Shown piece after piece: positions 6,120-13,888 of a stretch of 23,876 nucleotides of DNA. Made by a program: the position numbers and the translations under genes. Source of the DNA: Methanobacteriota archaeon (GTDB lineage: Archaea > Thermoplasmatota > Thermoplasmata > Methanomassiliicoccales > Methanomethylophilaceae); NCBI GenBank assembly GCA_012719315.1, contig JAAYAP010000058.1, forward strand, positions 1 through 23,876, read 5' to 3'. Position 1 is the first letter of the stretch; each line of letters begins with the position of its first letter. The notes below the pieces were generated by a model. That model was not told the origin of the DNA. It made no database searches and saw only the letters and a program-made list of their open reading frames with translations.

Positions 6120-8231
6120 ATGATAATAGCAGCATTGCTAGGCAACCCCAACTCGGGAAAAACGACTGTTTTCAACCGCCTGACCGGGAGCTCGCAGCGA
6201 GTGGGCAACTGGCCGGGCGTGACCATCGAACGCAAGACCGGGCGGCTCAGGGATGCGGAGGACATCAGCATCGTCGATCTCCCCGGCACCTACTCGCTCT
6301 CGCCGTACTCGCCCGAGGAGGTGATCACCCGCGACTATCTGATCGAAGAGCGACCGGATGTCGTCATCAACATCGTCGACGCCTCCAATCCGGAACGCAA
6401 CCTGTACCTGACCACGCAGATACTGGAGACCGGCATCCCCGTCGTCGTCCTGCTCAACATGACCGACATCGCGGAGAGCCGCGGCATCGGCATCGACGAG
6501 GAGAAGCTGTCCGCGGCGCTGGGATGCGCCGTCATCCCCGCCTGCGCGACGAAAGATGAGGGCTTGGACGGATTGGCGGACGCCGTGAGGGCCGCCGTCG
6601 GCGGGACACCGCGGCCGATGCGGTTCTCGGCGGCGGCCGAGACCGCCATCGCGGCGATCGCCGACGACGTGGTCGGAGACCGCGGACCTTCGACCAGATG
6701 GTACGCGGTGAAGCTGCTGGAGCGCGACCCGGTCGTCTCGGCCGCGTACGCGGACGATCGGTCTAGGTTCGAACCCTTGATCGCCGCCTTCGAGGCCGCG
6801 GGCGGCGACTCCGGCGACAGCCTCGTCGCCGAGGAGCGCTACGGGGCCATCGGCGCGCTGATGGCCGAGGTGCTGACCGTGACCGCGGATGACCGGGGGA
6901 CGGTTTCGGACCGGATCGACAGGGTCCTGACGAACAAGTGGCTGGGACTGCCGATCTTCGCGGGGATCATGTTCGTCACCTACTACATCGCCATGACCTC
7001 GATCGGCGCCCAGATGACGGATTGGGTCAACGACGTCTTCTTCGGGGAATGGGTCCTGCCGGGGGCGCGGTCCGGGATGATCGCTCTGGACGTCGATCCG
7101 CTGCTGATCGGATTGGTCGTCGACGGCATGCTGACCGGCGTGGGCGCGGTGCTGGGCTTCCTGCCCCAGGTGCTGGTGCTGTTCGTGTTGCTGACGATAC
7201 TCGAGGATTGCGGCTACATGGCGCGGATCTGCTTCATCATGGACCGCGTGTTCAGGAGGTTCAACCTCTCCGGCAAATCGTTCATCCCGTTGCTGGTGGG
7301 CACCGGCTGCGGAGTGCCGGGGATCATGAGTTCGCGGACGATCGAGAACGAATCCGACCGCAAGCTGACCGCCATGACCGTCACCTTCATGCCCTGCGCC
7401 GCCAAGCTGCCGATCATCGCGCTGATCGCCGGGGCGTTGTTCGGGGGCTCGGCGTTCATCGCGCTGTTCTGCTACTTCCTCGGCATCGCCGCCGTGCTCG
7501 TGTCGGGCATCATCCTGAAGAAGTGGAGGACGTTCGCGGGCACGGCTTCGATCTTCATCATGGAGCTGCCTCCGTATCACATGCCCAAGCCGATCGACGT
7601 GGCCAAGACCACCTTCGACCGGGGCTGGGCGTTCGTCAGGAAGGCGGGGACCTTCATCATGCTCGCCTGCGTGGCGATCTGGGCCCTCTCGTCGTTCGAT
7701 ATCCGCCTGGCTCCGGTCGACGACATCGACGCCTCGATGCTGGCCGTCATCGGGCAGGCGGTGACCGGCGTCTTCGTGCCCCTCGGCTGGGGAGGGGACT
7801 GGGAGTTCACCGTGGCCACCATCACCGGGTTGCTCGCCAAGGAGAACATCGTCGGCACCTTCGGTGTCCTGTTCGGGCTGGATTCCGAAGCGGGCCTGTG
7901 GACGGCCGTCGGTTCGTCGCTGGGTGTGCTGGGAGGTCTGTCCTTCCTCGCCTTCAACATGGTCTGCGCCCCCTGTTTCGCGGCGATCGGCGCGATCAGG
8001 AGGGAACTGGGCACCTGGAAGGCCACCGGTTTCGCCGTGGCCTACCAGTGCCTGCTGGCCTACGCGATAGCCCTGATGGTCTACCGGTTCGGCGAGCTGC
8101 TGCTGTACGGGACCTTCGGTGTCTGGACGGTCATGGCGGCCGCCGCAGCGGTCCTGATGGCGTACCTGTTGATCGCCGCCGACCCGTTCAGATGGGTCGG
8201 CAGGGGCGTCGGCCGGGAGGCGGCGGCATGA
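6120..8231 (+). CDS. feoB: FeoB ferrous iron transporter with GTPase domain
   Basis: FeoB moves Fe(II) across the cytoplasmic membrane. The N-terminal G domain has G1 GNPNSGKTT, the conserved NWPGVTIE loop (G2), G3 DLPGTYSLSPYSPEE and G4 NMTD. A helical spacer follows. The membrane part begins near NKWLGLPIFAGIMF and contains both gate-type repeats, including LVGTGCGVPGIMSSRTI and a later FNMVCAPCFAAIGAI. At 703 residues from ATG 6120 it is full length; GTG 6111 in the same frame would add three residues. The ATG of the next gene overlaps its stop (ATGA). Firm call. Confidence 0.97.
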   Translation: MIIAALLGNPNSGKTTVFNRLTGSSQRVGNWPGVTIERKTGRLRDAEDISIVDLPGTYSLSPYSPEEVITRDYLIEERPDVVINIVDASNPERNLYLTTQILETGIPVVVLLNMTDIAESRGIGIDEEKLSAALGCAVIPACATKDEGLDGLADAVRAAVGGTPRPMRFSAAAETAIAAIADDVVGDRGPSTRWYAVKLLERDPVVSAAYADDRSRFEPLIAAFEAAGGDSGDSLVAEERYGAIGALMAEVLTVTADDRGTVSDRIDRVLTNKWLGLPIFAGIMFVTYYIAMTSIGAQMTDWVNDVFFGEWVLPGARSGMIALDVDPLLIGLVVDGMLTGVGAVLGFLPQVLVLFVLLTILEDCGYMARICFIMDRVFRRFNLSGKSFIPLLVGTGCGVPGIMSSRTIENESDRKLTAMTVTFMPCAAKLPIIALIAGALFGGSAFIALFCYFLGIAAVLVSGIILKKWRTFAGTASIFIMELPPYHMPKPIDVAKTTFDRGWAFVRKAGTFIMLACVAIWALSSFDIRLAPVDDIDASMLAVIGQAVTGVFVPLGWGGDWEFTVATITGLLAKENIVGTFGVLFGLDSEAGLWTAVGSSLGVLGGLSFLAFNMVCAPCFAAIGAIRRELGTWKATGFAVAYQCLLAYAIALMVYRFGELLLYGTFGVWTVMAAAAAVLMAYLLIAADPFRWVGRGVGREAAA

Positions 8232-8398
8232 ACGCCGCCACCCTCCTGGTCGCCGCGGCGGTGATCGCGATGATCGCCGTCGCCGCCTACGGCGCATGCA
8301 GATCGTTCGGCGCGGACCGCTGCAGCGGCTGCAGGGGCTGCGGCGGCGGCACCGCCCGGCCGGTGAGCATCGACGACGGAGAGGATAAGGATAAGTAA
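8228..8398 (+). CDS. FeoB-associated Cys-rich membrane mini-protein
   Basis: This 56-residue protein starts inside the feoB stop (ATGA at 8228). It has one hydrophobic helix (about residues 4-21), then CRSFGADRCSGCRGCGGG and an acidic tail. The position and the Cys pattern match the FeoB-associated Cys-rich membrane family (Pfam 12669), which may carry or sense iron at FeoB. Too short for many gene callers, but the overlap, helix and cysteine cluster make it convincing. Confidence 0.85.
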   Translation: MNAATLLVAAAVIAMIAVAAYGACRSFGADRCSGCRGCGGGTARPVSIDDGEDKDK

Positions 8399-8419
8399 AA
8401 CCGGGGCATAATCGGAGAC

Positions 8420-9103
8420 ATGTCATTGGATCCGCGGTACGCAGCCGTCGTGTTCGATATGGACGGCACCTTCATGGACACCAAGGTCGACTACGGCAGG
8501 CTCGCTACGGCCATCTTCGAGGAGATCGTCTCCCACGGGGTGCCGGAGGAGGCCGTCGACCGCTCCAGAGGCTCGAGGTACGAGCTGGAGAGCGCCATCG
8601 CGTGGATGCGGGCCAACGGCATGGCCGACCGCATCGGGGCCGTCTCCGCGGGCGTGTCCGCCCGGGCGACCCTGGTCGAGATGGAGAACGTCGACCGGGC
8701 CCGGCCGTTCGACGGCGCCCTCGAGGTGCTGGAGCGGCTCAGGGAGAAGGACTACCGGACCGGCATCCTCACCCGCGGCGGCCGCAGGTATGTCGAGCAC
8801 GTGCTGAGCATGCACGGCATCCTCGACGACTTCGACGCCGTCATCGCCAGGGACGATCATCCCGAAGAGGAGTCGAAGCCCTCGCCGATCGCGATGCGCC
8901 ATATGGCGGCGGCGCTCGGCGTCGAGCCCGCCGGGATCCTCTACCTCGGCGACCACGCCTACGACTGGATGACCGCCAGGGACTCCGGCGCCGGCTTCTA
9001 CGGCGTCCTCTCAGGAGGATACGGTGCCGATGATTGGAAAAGGCTCGACGGCGGCAGGATCCCGACCCTGGACAGCGTCCGCGACCTTCTGCGGATGATC
9101 TGA
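8420..9103 (+). CDS. HAD-family hydrolase, phosphoglycolate-phosphatase-like
   Basis: All four HAD motifs are visible in a 227-residue protein: motif I DMDGT (residues 13-17, nucleophile Asp), motif II around ILTRGGRR, motif III Lys in EESKPSP, motif IV YLGDHAYDWMTARD. A helical cap lies between residues about 20 and 90, as in the Gph/PGP subgroup. Likely a small-molecule phosphatase in the cytoplasm; the substrate is unknown. It follows the iron cassette by 21 bases on the same strand, so it may be cotranscribed, but no functional link is known. Confidence 0.88.
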   Translation: MSLDPRYAAVVFDMDGTFMDTKVDYGRLATAIFEEIVSHGVPEEAVDRSRGSRYELESAIAWMRANGMADRIGAVSAGVSARATLVEMENVDRARPFDGALEVLERLREKDYRTGILTRGGRRYVEHVLSMHGILDDFDAVIARDDHPEEESKPSPIAMRHMAAALGVEPAGILYLGDHAYDWMTARDSGAGFYGVLSGGYGADDWKRLDGGRIPTLDSVRDLLRMI

Positions 9104-9105
9104 AG

Positions 9106-9129
9106 CCCGGACGGGCGGACCCGTCCGGG
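9106..9129. terminator. Perfect 10-bp hairpin after the HAD gene
   Basis: CCCGGACGGG (9106-9115), loop cgga, CCCGTCCGGG (9120-9129): a perfect stem three bases after the HAD stop, between convergent genes. It shares the 12-base CCGGACGGGCGG with the hairpin at 664-697. No strong U tract follows. A 3'-end structure serving both converging transcripts is likely. Confidence 0.55.
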
Positions 9130-9156
9130 AATGGGTTTAGACAGAAAGGGGAGGCG

Positions 9157-11877
9157 TCACTCGTGGCCTCTGCCGAGGACATGGTGCCGGTCCGCTTCGC
9201 GGACCTCCTCGAGATGAGTGTACCTGAACCGCTTGATGTTGTCGGCGAAGGTCGTGTCCCGGGGCATCAGCTTCTTGACCGTCTGGATCATGGTGCTCCC
9301 GATCGTCATCAGCTCCTTGCCCATGTTCACGCCGAAACGGGTGCAGCCGCAGACCAGGTGCCCGGGGTTGACGACGTCGTGCGGGTCCAGGTTGGACTTC
9401 ATCATCCGCATGTACTCGACCGTGTCCTTGTTATGGATGTTGTCGAGGTTCCAGGCGAAGAAGATGCCGAACCCGGTGGTCCTGCCGCCGTAGCCGGTGG
9501 CGATGTCGCCCAGGTAGAAGTTGAAGCCGAAGGCGGTCATGCCGAGGAGGCTCTCGTCGTCCTTGAAGTAATAAGGCATGAACATGACGGTGTTGCGGTC
9601 CACCAGGACCCCGATCACGCCGCCGGCCTCCATCTTCATGACGTCGAAGCCCTTGTAGCATTCGCCGACGAAGGTGCCCCACTCGCTGGCGGGCACGATG
9701 ACCTCGGCGGGTATCTCGCCGACACCGACCTTCCTGGCCCTGAACTCGTAGCACCTCTCGCTCCATTCGTGCAGCGCCACCGCCTCGTCGAGGATCTTGG
9801 TTCCCTTGCCGTCCTCGGCGACCATGGCGTCGACGATCCGCTCCTCGAGCTCGACGAACCGCTCGTCGCCCTGGAGCGTCACCAGGAGCAGGTTCTTCAC
9901 GTCGGGGGCATCGATGCCCGCCCGGCGCTGATTGATGAAGTGCAGCTCGTCGGCCCAGGCCACGTGCAGGGGCTTGACGCCGGGGTGGGCGACGATCCTC
10001 TGGATCACGTCGTTGGCCTGGCTCAGCTCGTCGAACTCGTAGGCCAGGGGCTTGAGCTTGCCGAAGGGGTAGATCCTCAGCGTGACCGTGGCGAAGACGC
10101 CCAAGGTGCCCTCGCAGCCGGAGAACACCTGGTTGAGGTTGTATCCGCTGTAGTAGGTGCCCATGTCGTCGTCGCCGGTCGTCAGCACGGTGCCGTCGTC
10201 GAGGACGACCTCCATGTTGAGGATGTTGTCCTTGGCGGAGCCGTACTTGTAGGAGCCGACGCCCATGCCGTTCGTGGAGATCCAGGCGCCGATCGTGGCC
10301 GACGGGAACGAGGAGGGGTACGATCCGACGAGGTAGCCCTGCTCGAGGCAGGCGTCCATCAGCGTCTCCCAGGTGCAGCCGCAGCCGACCTTGACCGCCA
10401 TGCCTTCGGTGTCCAGTTTGATGATCTTATTGAATTTGGAGAACATGTCGAGGACGATGCCGGCGTTGGCCGGCTGGCAGCCGCCGAGACCCCAGGAGGA
10501 GTTGCCCCTGGGGACCACGGGGATCCCGTGCTTGTAGGCGAGGGCCATGATCCTCGAGACCTCGTCGACGTTCGAGGGCCGCACCACCACATCGGGGATG
10601 TTGTTGAACGCCAGGCCGGACAGTTTCGGCAACGGGGCCATGTCCTTGCTGTAGAGGATCCTGTCCATGCCCTCGGTGGTCACGTTGGAGGATCCGACGA
10701 TGTCCTTGAGCGCGCTGACGATCTCCGGCGTGACCTTCCTGCCGAGCGTGAGGTCCTCCTCGCATCTCTGGCTGTAGGGCGTCCAGGTGAACTCGGGATC
10801 GGCGATCTTCCTGCCGCCGAGCTCTTCGGCCTTCATGCCGATGGCGTCGAACGAATCGGAGCTGAGCGTGAACATCGCGGAGCTGCGGTCCGGCACGGAG
10901 CCGTAGAAGCCGCCGCTGATCGCGTCGGCGAAGTCCTTCCAGACCTTGAGCGGGACCAGTGCCTGCTCGCCTTTCCTCTGGTAGTCCGACCTCAGGTTCC
11001 AGAGGTTCGCGGCCTGTTGCGCGTCCGCTTTGACGGCCGCTTCCATGATCGCGTCGGCCGCCTCCTCCTCGAGGTCGACCCGGTCCTGCGAGCCCTGGAG
11101 GGCCAGCAGCAGCGTCAGGTTCTCGCCGCAGAAGGAGATGTCGTAGGGTTCGAGGCCGGCGTGGTGCACGACCTCCCTGAGCGCCTTCCCGAGCGACGCC
11201 GTGTCGGGGAAGGTGTAGGCGACGGGCTTGGTGACGCCCGCGGGGGACAGTCTGACCGTCACCTCGGTGACGATGCCCAGCGTGCCCTCGGAGCCGGAGA
11301 AGAGCTGGGTGAGGTTGTATCCCGACATGTAGGAGCCGATCCTGTCGTATCCCGTCTCGATCACCAGTGATTCGGCGGTGACCGCGCGGATGTTGAGGAT
11401 GTTGTCCTTGGCGGAGCCGTACTTGTAGGAGCCGATGCCGACGCCGTTGGTCACTGCCCAGGACCCGACCGTCCTCTCGAGGTCGCTGGGGCGGGAGCCC
11501 ACGATGAACCCGGCGGCGGCGGCCTTGGCGACCACGTCCTTCCACGTGGCGGCGGCGCCGACCCTGACCGACATCGCGACCGGGTCGACCTCGCCGACGG
11601 CGTCGAACGCCTCCAGGGAGACGTACACGCCCCCGTAGCCGGCCTTATCGGCGTCGAGCGTCCACAGAGGGTTGTTCGAGGACACCACGGCATGGCCGTT
11701 CCTCCGCGCATAGGCGATGATCCTCTTGATGTCGTCCGTGTCCGCAGGCGTGAAGCATATGCTCGCCTTCGCCTCGCTACCGGATCCGCAGGGCCGGAAC
11801 TTGCCGGCGAATTCTGTCTGGAGTTCCTCTACGGCATCGGCCGTCAGCTTGTTGATCTGTTTATCCTCGCAATCCAT
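9157..11877 (-). CDS. Tandem-duplicated FAD-linked oxidase (GlcD/VAO-type) fusion
   Basis: This 906-residue protein contains two PCMH-type FAD-binding units in tandem. Unit 2 (from about 435) has the expected VVPRGNSSWGLGG loop, SATIGAWISTNGMGVGSYKYGS, FSGCEGTLGV, and a C-terminal substrate domain ending DPHDVVNPGH (NPG at about 837-839). Unit 1 (about 40-400) keeps the overall path and FSGSEGTLGIVTEVTVRL but has lost the RG loop (VVSSNNPLW), so it probably does not bind FAD normally. Such enzymes oxidise 2-hydroxy acids or phenolic alcohols; the substrate here is unknown. Start ATG 11877 is preceded by GGAAGGGGGG. A 46-base exact repeat lies inside. No partner Fe-S (HdrD-like) gene is adjacent. 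The family call is firm; the domain logic is inference. Confidence 0.85.
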   Translation of the reverse strand: MDCEDKQINKLTADAVEELQTEFAGKFRPCGSGSEAKASICFTPADTDDIKRIIAYARRNGHAVVSSNNPLWTLDADKAGYGGVYVSLEAFDAVGEVDPVAMSVRVGAAATWKDVVAKAAAAGFIVGSRPSDLERTVGSWAVTNGVGIGSYKYGSAKDNILNIRAVTAESLVIETGYDRIGSYMSGYNLTQLFSGSEGTLGIVTEVTVRLSPAGVTKPVAYTFPDTASLGKALREVVHHAGLEPYDISFCGENLTLLLALQGSQDRVDLEEEAADAIMEAAVKADAQQAANLWNLRSDYQRKGEQALVPLKVWKDFADAISGGFYGSVPDRSSAMFTLSSDSFDAIGMKAEELGGRKIADPEFTWTPYSQRCEEDLTLGRKVTPEIVSALKDIVGSSNVTTEGMDRILYSKDMAPLPKLSGLAFNNIPDVVVRPSNVDEVSRIMALAYKHGIPVVPRGNSSWGLGGCQPANAGIVLDMFSKFNKIIKLDTEGMAVKVGCGCTWETLMDACLEQGYLVGSYPSSFPSATIGAWISTNGMGVGSYKYGSAKDNILNMEVVLDDGTVLTTGDDDMGTYYSGYNLNQVFSGCEGTLGVFATVTLRIYPFGKLKPLAYEFDELSQANDVIQRIVAHPGVKPLHVAWADELHFINQRRAGIDAPDVKNLLLVTLQGDERFVELEERIVDAMVAEDGKGTKILDEAVALHEWSERCYEFRARKVGVGEIPAEVIVPASEWGTFVGECYKGFDVMKMEAGGVIGVLVDRNTVMFMPYYFKDDESLLGMTAFGFNFYLGDIATGYGGRTTGFGIFFAWNLDNIHNKDTVEYMRMMKSNLDPHDVVNPGHLVCGCTRFGVNMGKELMTIGSTMIQTVKKLMPRDTTFADNIKRFRYTHLEEVREADRHHVLGRGHE
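10214..10259. repeat. 46-base exact repeat, copy within FAD unit 2
   Basis: These 46 bases are identical to 11390-11435, exactly 1176 bases (392 codons) away. They encode the shared segment ending YKYGSAKDNILN in both units. The flanks diverge quickly. This fits recent gene conversion between the two halves. Confidence 0.9.
11390..11435. repeat. 46-base exact repeat, copy within FAD unit 1
   Basis: Partner of 10214-10259, in the same orientation and codon phase. Only scattered conservation surrounds the identical block. Confidence 0.9.
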
Positions 11878-11892
11878 ATCTCAGCCCCCCTT

Positions 11893-11921
11893 CCTTTTAA
11901 AGTATGGCTCATTATAATAAA
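11893..11921 (-). promoter_or_regulatory. Promoter region of the FAD oxidase fusion
   Basis: In minus sense, TTTATTATAATG (about 11910-11921) and CTTTAAAAGG (11893-11902) are TATA-like elements 16-45 bases before ATG 11877. A purine-rich GGAAGGGGGG then sits about 8 bases from the ATG. Unlike most genes here, this one seems to have a short leader with a ribosome binding site. Confidence 0.45.
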
Positions 11922-11941
11922 GGTCTGTATTGACTGGTATG

Positions 11942-12409
11942 TTATAAGTGTTGTGACAATCGGCCGGATGCGGCCGGTCGCGGGAGGTCGGGTTCGAAGG
12001 GGGCCAGACCCGCCCGGGCGACGAAGTCCCGCAGCACGTCCCCGTCCATCCGGAACAGGTGCGTGGAGCAGCGGCAGTCGGAGCAGCCGAAGCCCTTCAG
12101 GACGGGCGTCGCCCCGCAGGCGGCGGCGATGCGCCCGAGCTCGCACTCGGGCACCGGGTCCGGGAACGACGCGTACGCCTCCTTGGCGCAATCCAGCACG
12201 GTCAGCCTGTCGATGTGCCAGCGTATGGCCTTGGATGCGGCCAGATGCCTTCCGATGCGATGGTCGAGCCCGTTCATGGCGCTGCCGACGTAGCAGTACG
12301 TCCCGGGTTCGAGACGGCAGGTCCCCAGCGCGCCCACCTCGGCTTCCGCCGCCGCGGCGAAGGTCAGCACCAGTGCGTAGGTGCCTTCACGCCGCATCGC
12401 CGCGGGCAT
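11942..12409 (-). CDS. GIY-YIG / DUF123-type nuclease-like protein
   Basis: This 155-residue protein has the DUF123 (archaeal GIY-YIG) layout. GTYALVLTF is the first strand. GTYCYVGSAMNGLDHRIGRHL holds the second half-motif (YVGSA) and the conserved Arg. IRWHIDRLTV follows, then a Cys-rich end (CELGRIAAACG, GCSDCRCSTHLF). Family members are predicted structure-specific DNA or RNA nucleases. It is the last gene of the MCR activation operon, overlapping mmp7 by 23 bases (11 if the ATG at 12397 is used). Whether this pairing is functional or accidental is unknown. It ends with TAA, one of only two such ends in the window. Confidence 0.82.
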   Translation of the reverse strand: MPAAMRREGTYALVLTFAAAAEAEVGALGTCRLEPGTYCYVGSAMNGLDHRIGRHLAASKAIRWHIDRLTVLDCAKEAYASFPDPVPECELGRIAAACGATPVLKGFGCSDCRCSTHLFRMDGDVLRDFVARAGLAPFEPDLPRPAASGRLSQHL

Positions 12410-13322
12410 CCTCGTACTCGATCTCCGCGACGGTCTTGATGCGGATGAGGATGCTGCTGTCGCTGATCTTCGACGGGGTGATCCGGCACACGTCGCCGAG
12501 CCTGCGCCCGTAGACGGTCATGTCGGCGATGACGCCCGCATGCTCGGCATACGGGACCTTCACCCTCAGCCCGTCCAGGTGCATGACGATGGGCGCGGGG
12601 CGGAGGCACATGTCGACCGGCTCGTAATCCTCCAGCAGCGCCTTGATCTCGCCGGGGTGCACGAACAGCGGATCCTCCTCGATCGCCTTCCGGCGGTGGC
12701 CGAGCACCTCCTCGACCGCGTCGGCGATCTCGGCCAGCTTGGCCCGCTCCTCGGGGCTCCTCATGCGGGAGACCTTGCGCCCGACGCCGGGGATGACCGC
12801 CTCGCAGTGCTCCTCCATGCCCTCGGGCATCGGCCCGGAGGTGAGGATGACCGGGATCCGCACATCCTTGAACAGATCGGCCTTGGCCTCGATGCAGGTC
12901 TTGAAATTGCCCAGCGAGAAGATCGCCGCGTCGTACTCCTCGATGATCAGCCGTTCCTCGAGGTTGATCTGCGCCGTGTCCTTGCCCCGGCCTCTGGCGA
13001 GGCCCATGACCACGGTGATCGCGCCGTACTTGCGCAGCTGCTCGGCGATGTCGCAGATCGGGTGGGGCATGTGGTGGCGGCCCAGCGTCGGTCCGACCAC
13101 GGCGATCTCGGTGCCGGCCAGGGGCACCTGCCTCACCTCGCCGCCGATCTCGAGGCAGAGGGCCTCGACCAGCTGCGCGTCCTCCTCGGGGACGGACATG
13201 GTCACCGTCAGCATCTGCGAGCTGCGCGTCTTCTGCAGCACCACCCCGCCCACATCCTCGATCAGCTCGTACAGCTCGTCGGAGCGGTACACGCCGCCGT
13301 CGTACATCATCACTTTGAACAT
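12387..13322 (-). CDS. mmp7: Methanogenesis marker protein 7 (MCR activation complex subunit)
   Basis: This 311-residue protein matches what is known of marker 7, found only in methanogens and their relatives and reported in the MCR activation complex. Visible blocks are a start FKVMMYDGGVYRSDEL, then GPTLGRHHMPHPICDIAEQL (78-96), FSLGNFKTCIEAKADLF (135-151), and a C-terminal ITPSKISDSSILIRIKTVAEIE. Cys residues at 56, 90, 143, 173, 239 and 279 could serve metal clusters. The middle part resembles McrC from the same operon (see findings). Its start shares one base with the mmp17 stop (TGATG). No enzymatic role is proven. Confidence 0.88.
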   Translation of the reverse strand: MFKVMMYDGGVYRSDELYELIEDVGGVVLQKTRSSQMLTVTMSVPEEDAQLVEALCLEIGGEVRQVPLAGTEIAVVGPTLGRHHMPHPICDIAEQLRKYGAITVVMGLARGRGKDTAQINLEERLIIEEYDAAIFSLGNFKTCIEAKADLFKDVRIPVILTSGPMPEGMEEHCEAVIPGVGRKVSRMRSPEERAKLAEIADAVEEVLGHRRKAIEEDPLFVHPGEIKALLEDYEPVDMCLRPAPIVMHLDGLRVKVPYAEHAGVIADMTVYGRRLGDVCRITPSKISDSSILIRIKTVAEIEYEDARGDAA

Positions 13323-13888
13323 CAGCTGCCGCCTCCCATGGCCTCATGCACCTTCAGGCCCGCCTCGAGCATCTCGGGGAGCAGCAGCTCCTCGGTGGCC
13401 ACCACGGTGATCACGCGCCCGCCGATGTAGGTGTGCCTGTTCTTGATGCCCTCGGGCATCGACCTCCACAGTGCGCCCAGCATCTCCCTGGCGTTGTCCT
13501 CGCCGGAGGAGATGACGATGTCCTCGACCTCCTTGCCGATGGCGCCGGCGACGTCGATGTCGAAACGCGTCTGCTGGGTGACCGCGTTCCTGCCGTAGCG
13601 TCTCCACAGCTCCTCGAGGATGTTCGGCGCATACCGCTCGTCGGTGACGGTGATGTGCGCGTTGCCCTCGTCGGTGCGGACGTTGGCGATGTCGCCGATG
13701 GTCTTGTCCGCCGTCGCCGATTTGAACCTGACCGAGAAGATGAACAGCGGGACGTGCGGATTCAGCGAGACCCTCGCCTTCTCGATCGTCGGGAGCTTGC
13801 CGATGTCGAACATGACCTCCTCGAACAGCGATCTGTACGCCTCCAGGCCGAAATCCTCGGTGCTGTCGATCTCCAATTCCATCTTCAC
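13322..13888 (-). CDS. mmp17: Methanogenesis marker protein 17 (MCR activation complex subunit)
   Basis: This 188-residue protein with marker 17 features opens MKMELEID and includes VFIDIGKLPTIEKARVSLNP-like strands (here MFDIGKLPTIEKARV), then a strand-rich domain with FIFSVRF and TRFDIDVAGAIGKEVEDIV, and ends HTYIGGRVITVVATEELLLPE. It has no Cys, so it is unlikely to hold a metal cluster and may be a structural subunit. It starts with GTG overlapping the mmp15 stop (GTGA) and touches mmp7, so translation is coupled on both sides. The family is reported in purified MCR activation fractions; its job is not known. Confidence 0.87.
   Translation of the reverse strand: MKMELEIDSTEDFGLEAYRSLFEEVMFDIGKLPTIEKARVSLNPHVPLFIFSVRFKSATADKTIGDIANVRTDEGNAHITVTDERYAPNILEELWRRYGRNAVTQQTRFDIDVAGAIGKEVEDIVISSGEDNAREMLGALWRSMPEGIKNRHTYIGGRVITVVATEELLLPEMLEAGLKVHEAMGGGS

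Noticed and set aside
6138..8426. 762-codon minus-strand frame across feoB
   Set aside because: Composition is Arg/Asp/His/Gln-rich and without motifs; FeoB on plus carries all G motifs and membrane segments.
9034..11370. 778-codon plus-strand open frame opposite the FAD oxidase
   Set aside because: It is an antisense shadow made of GC-rich codons, with no domain; the minus frame is a full flavoprotein.
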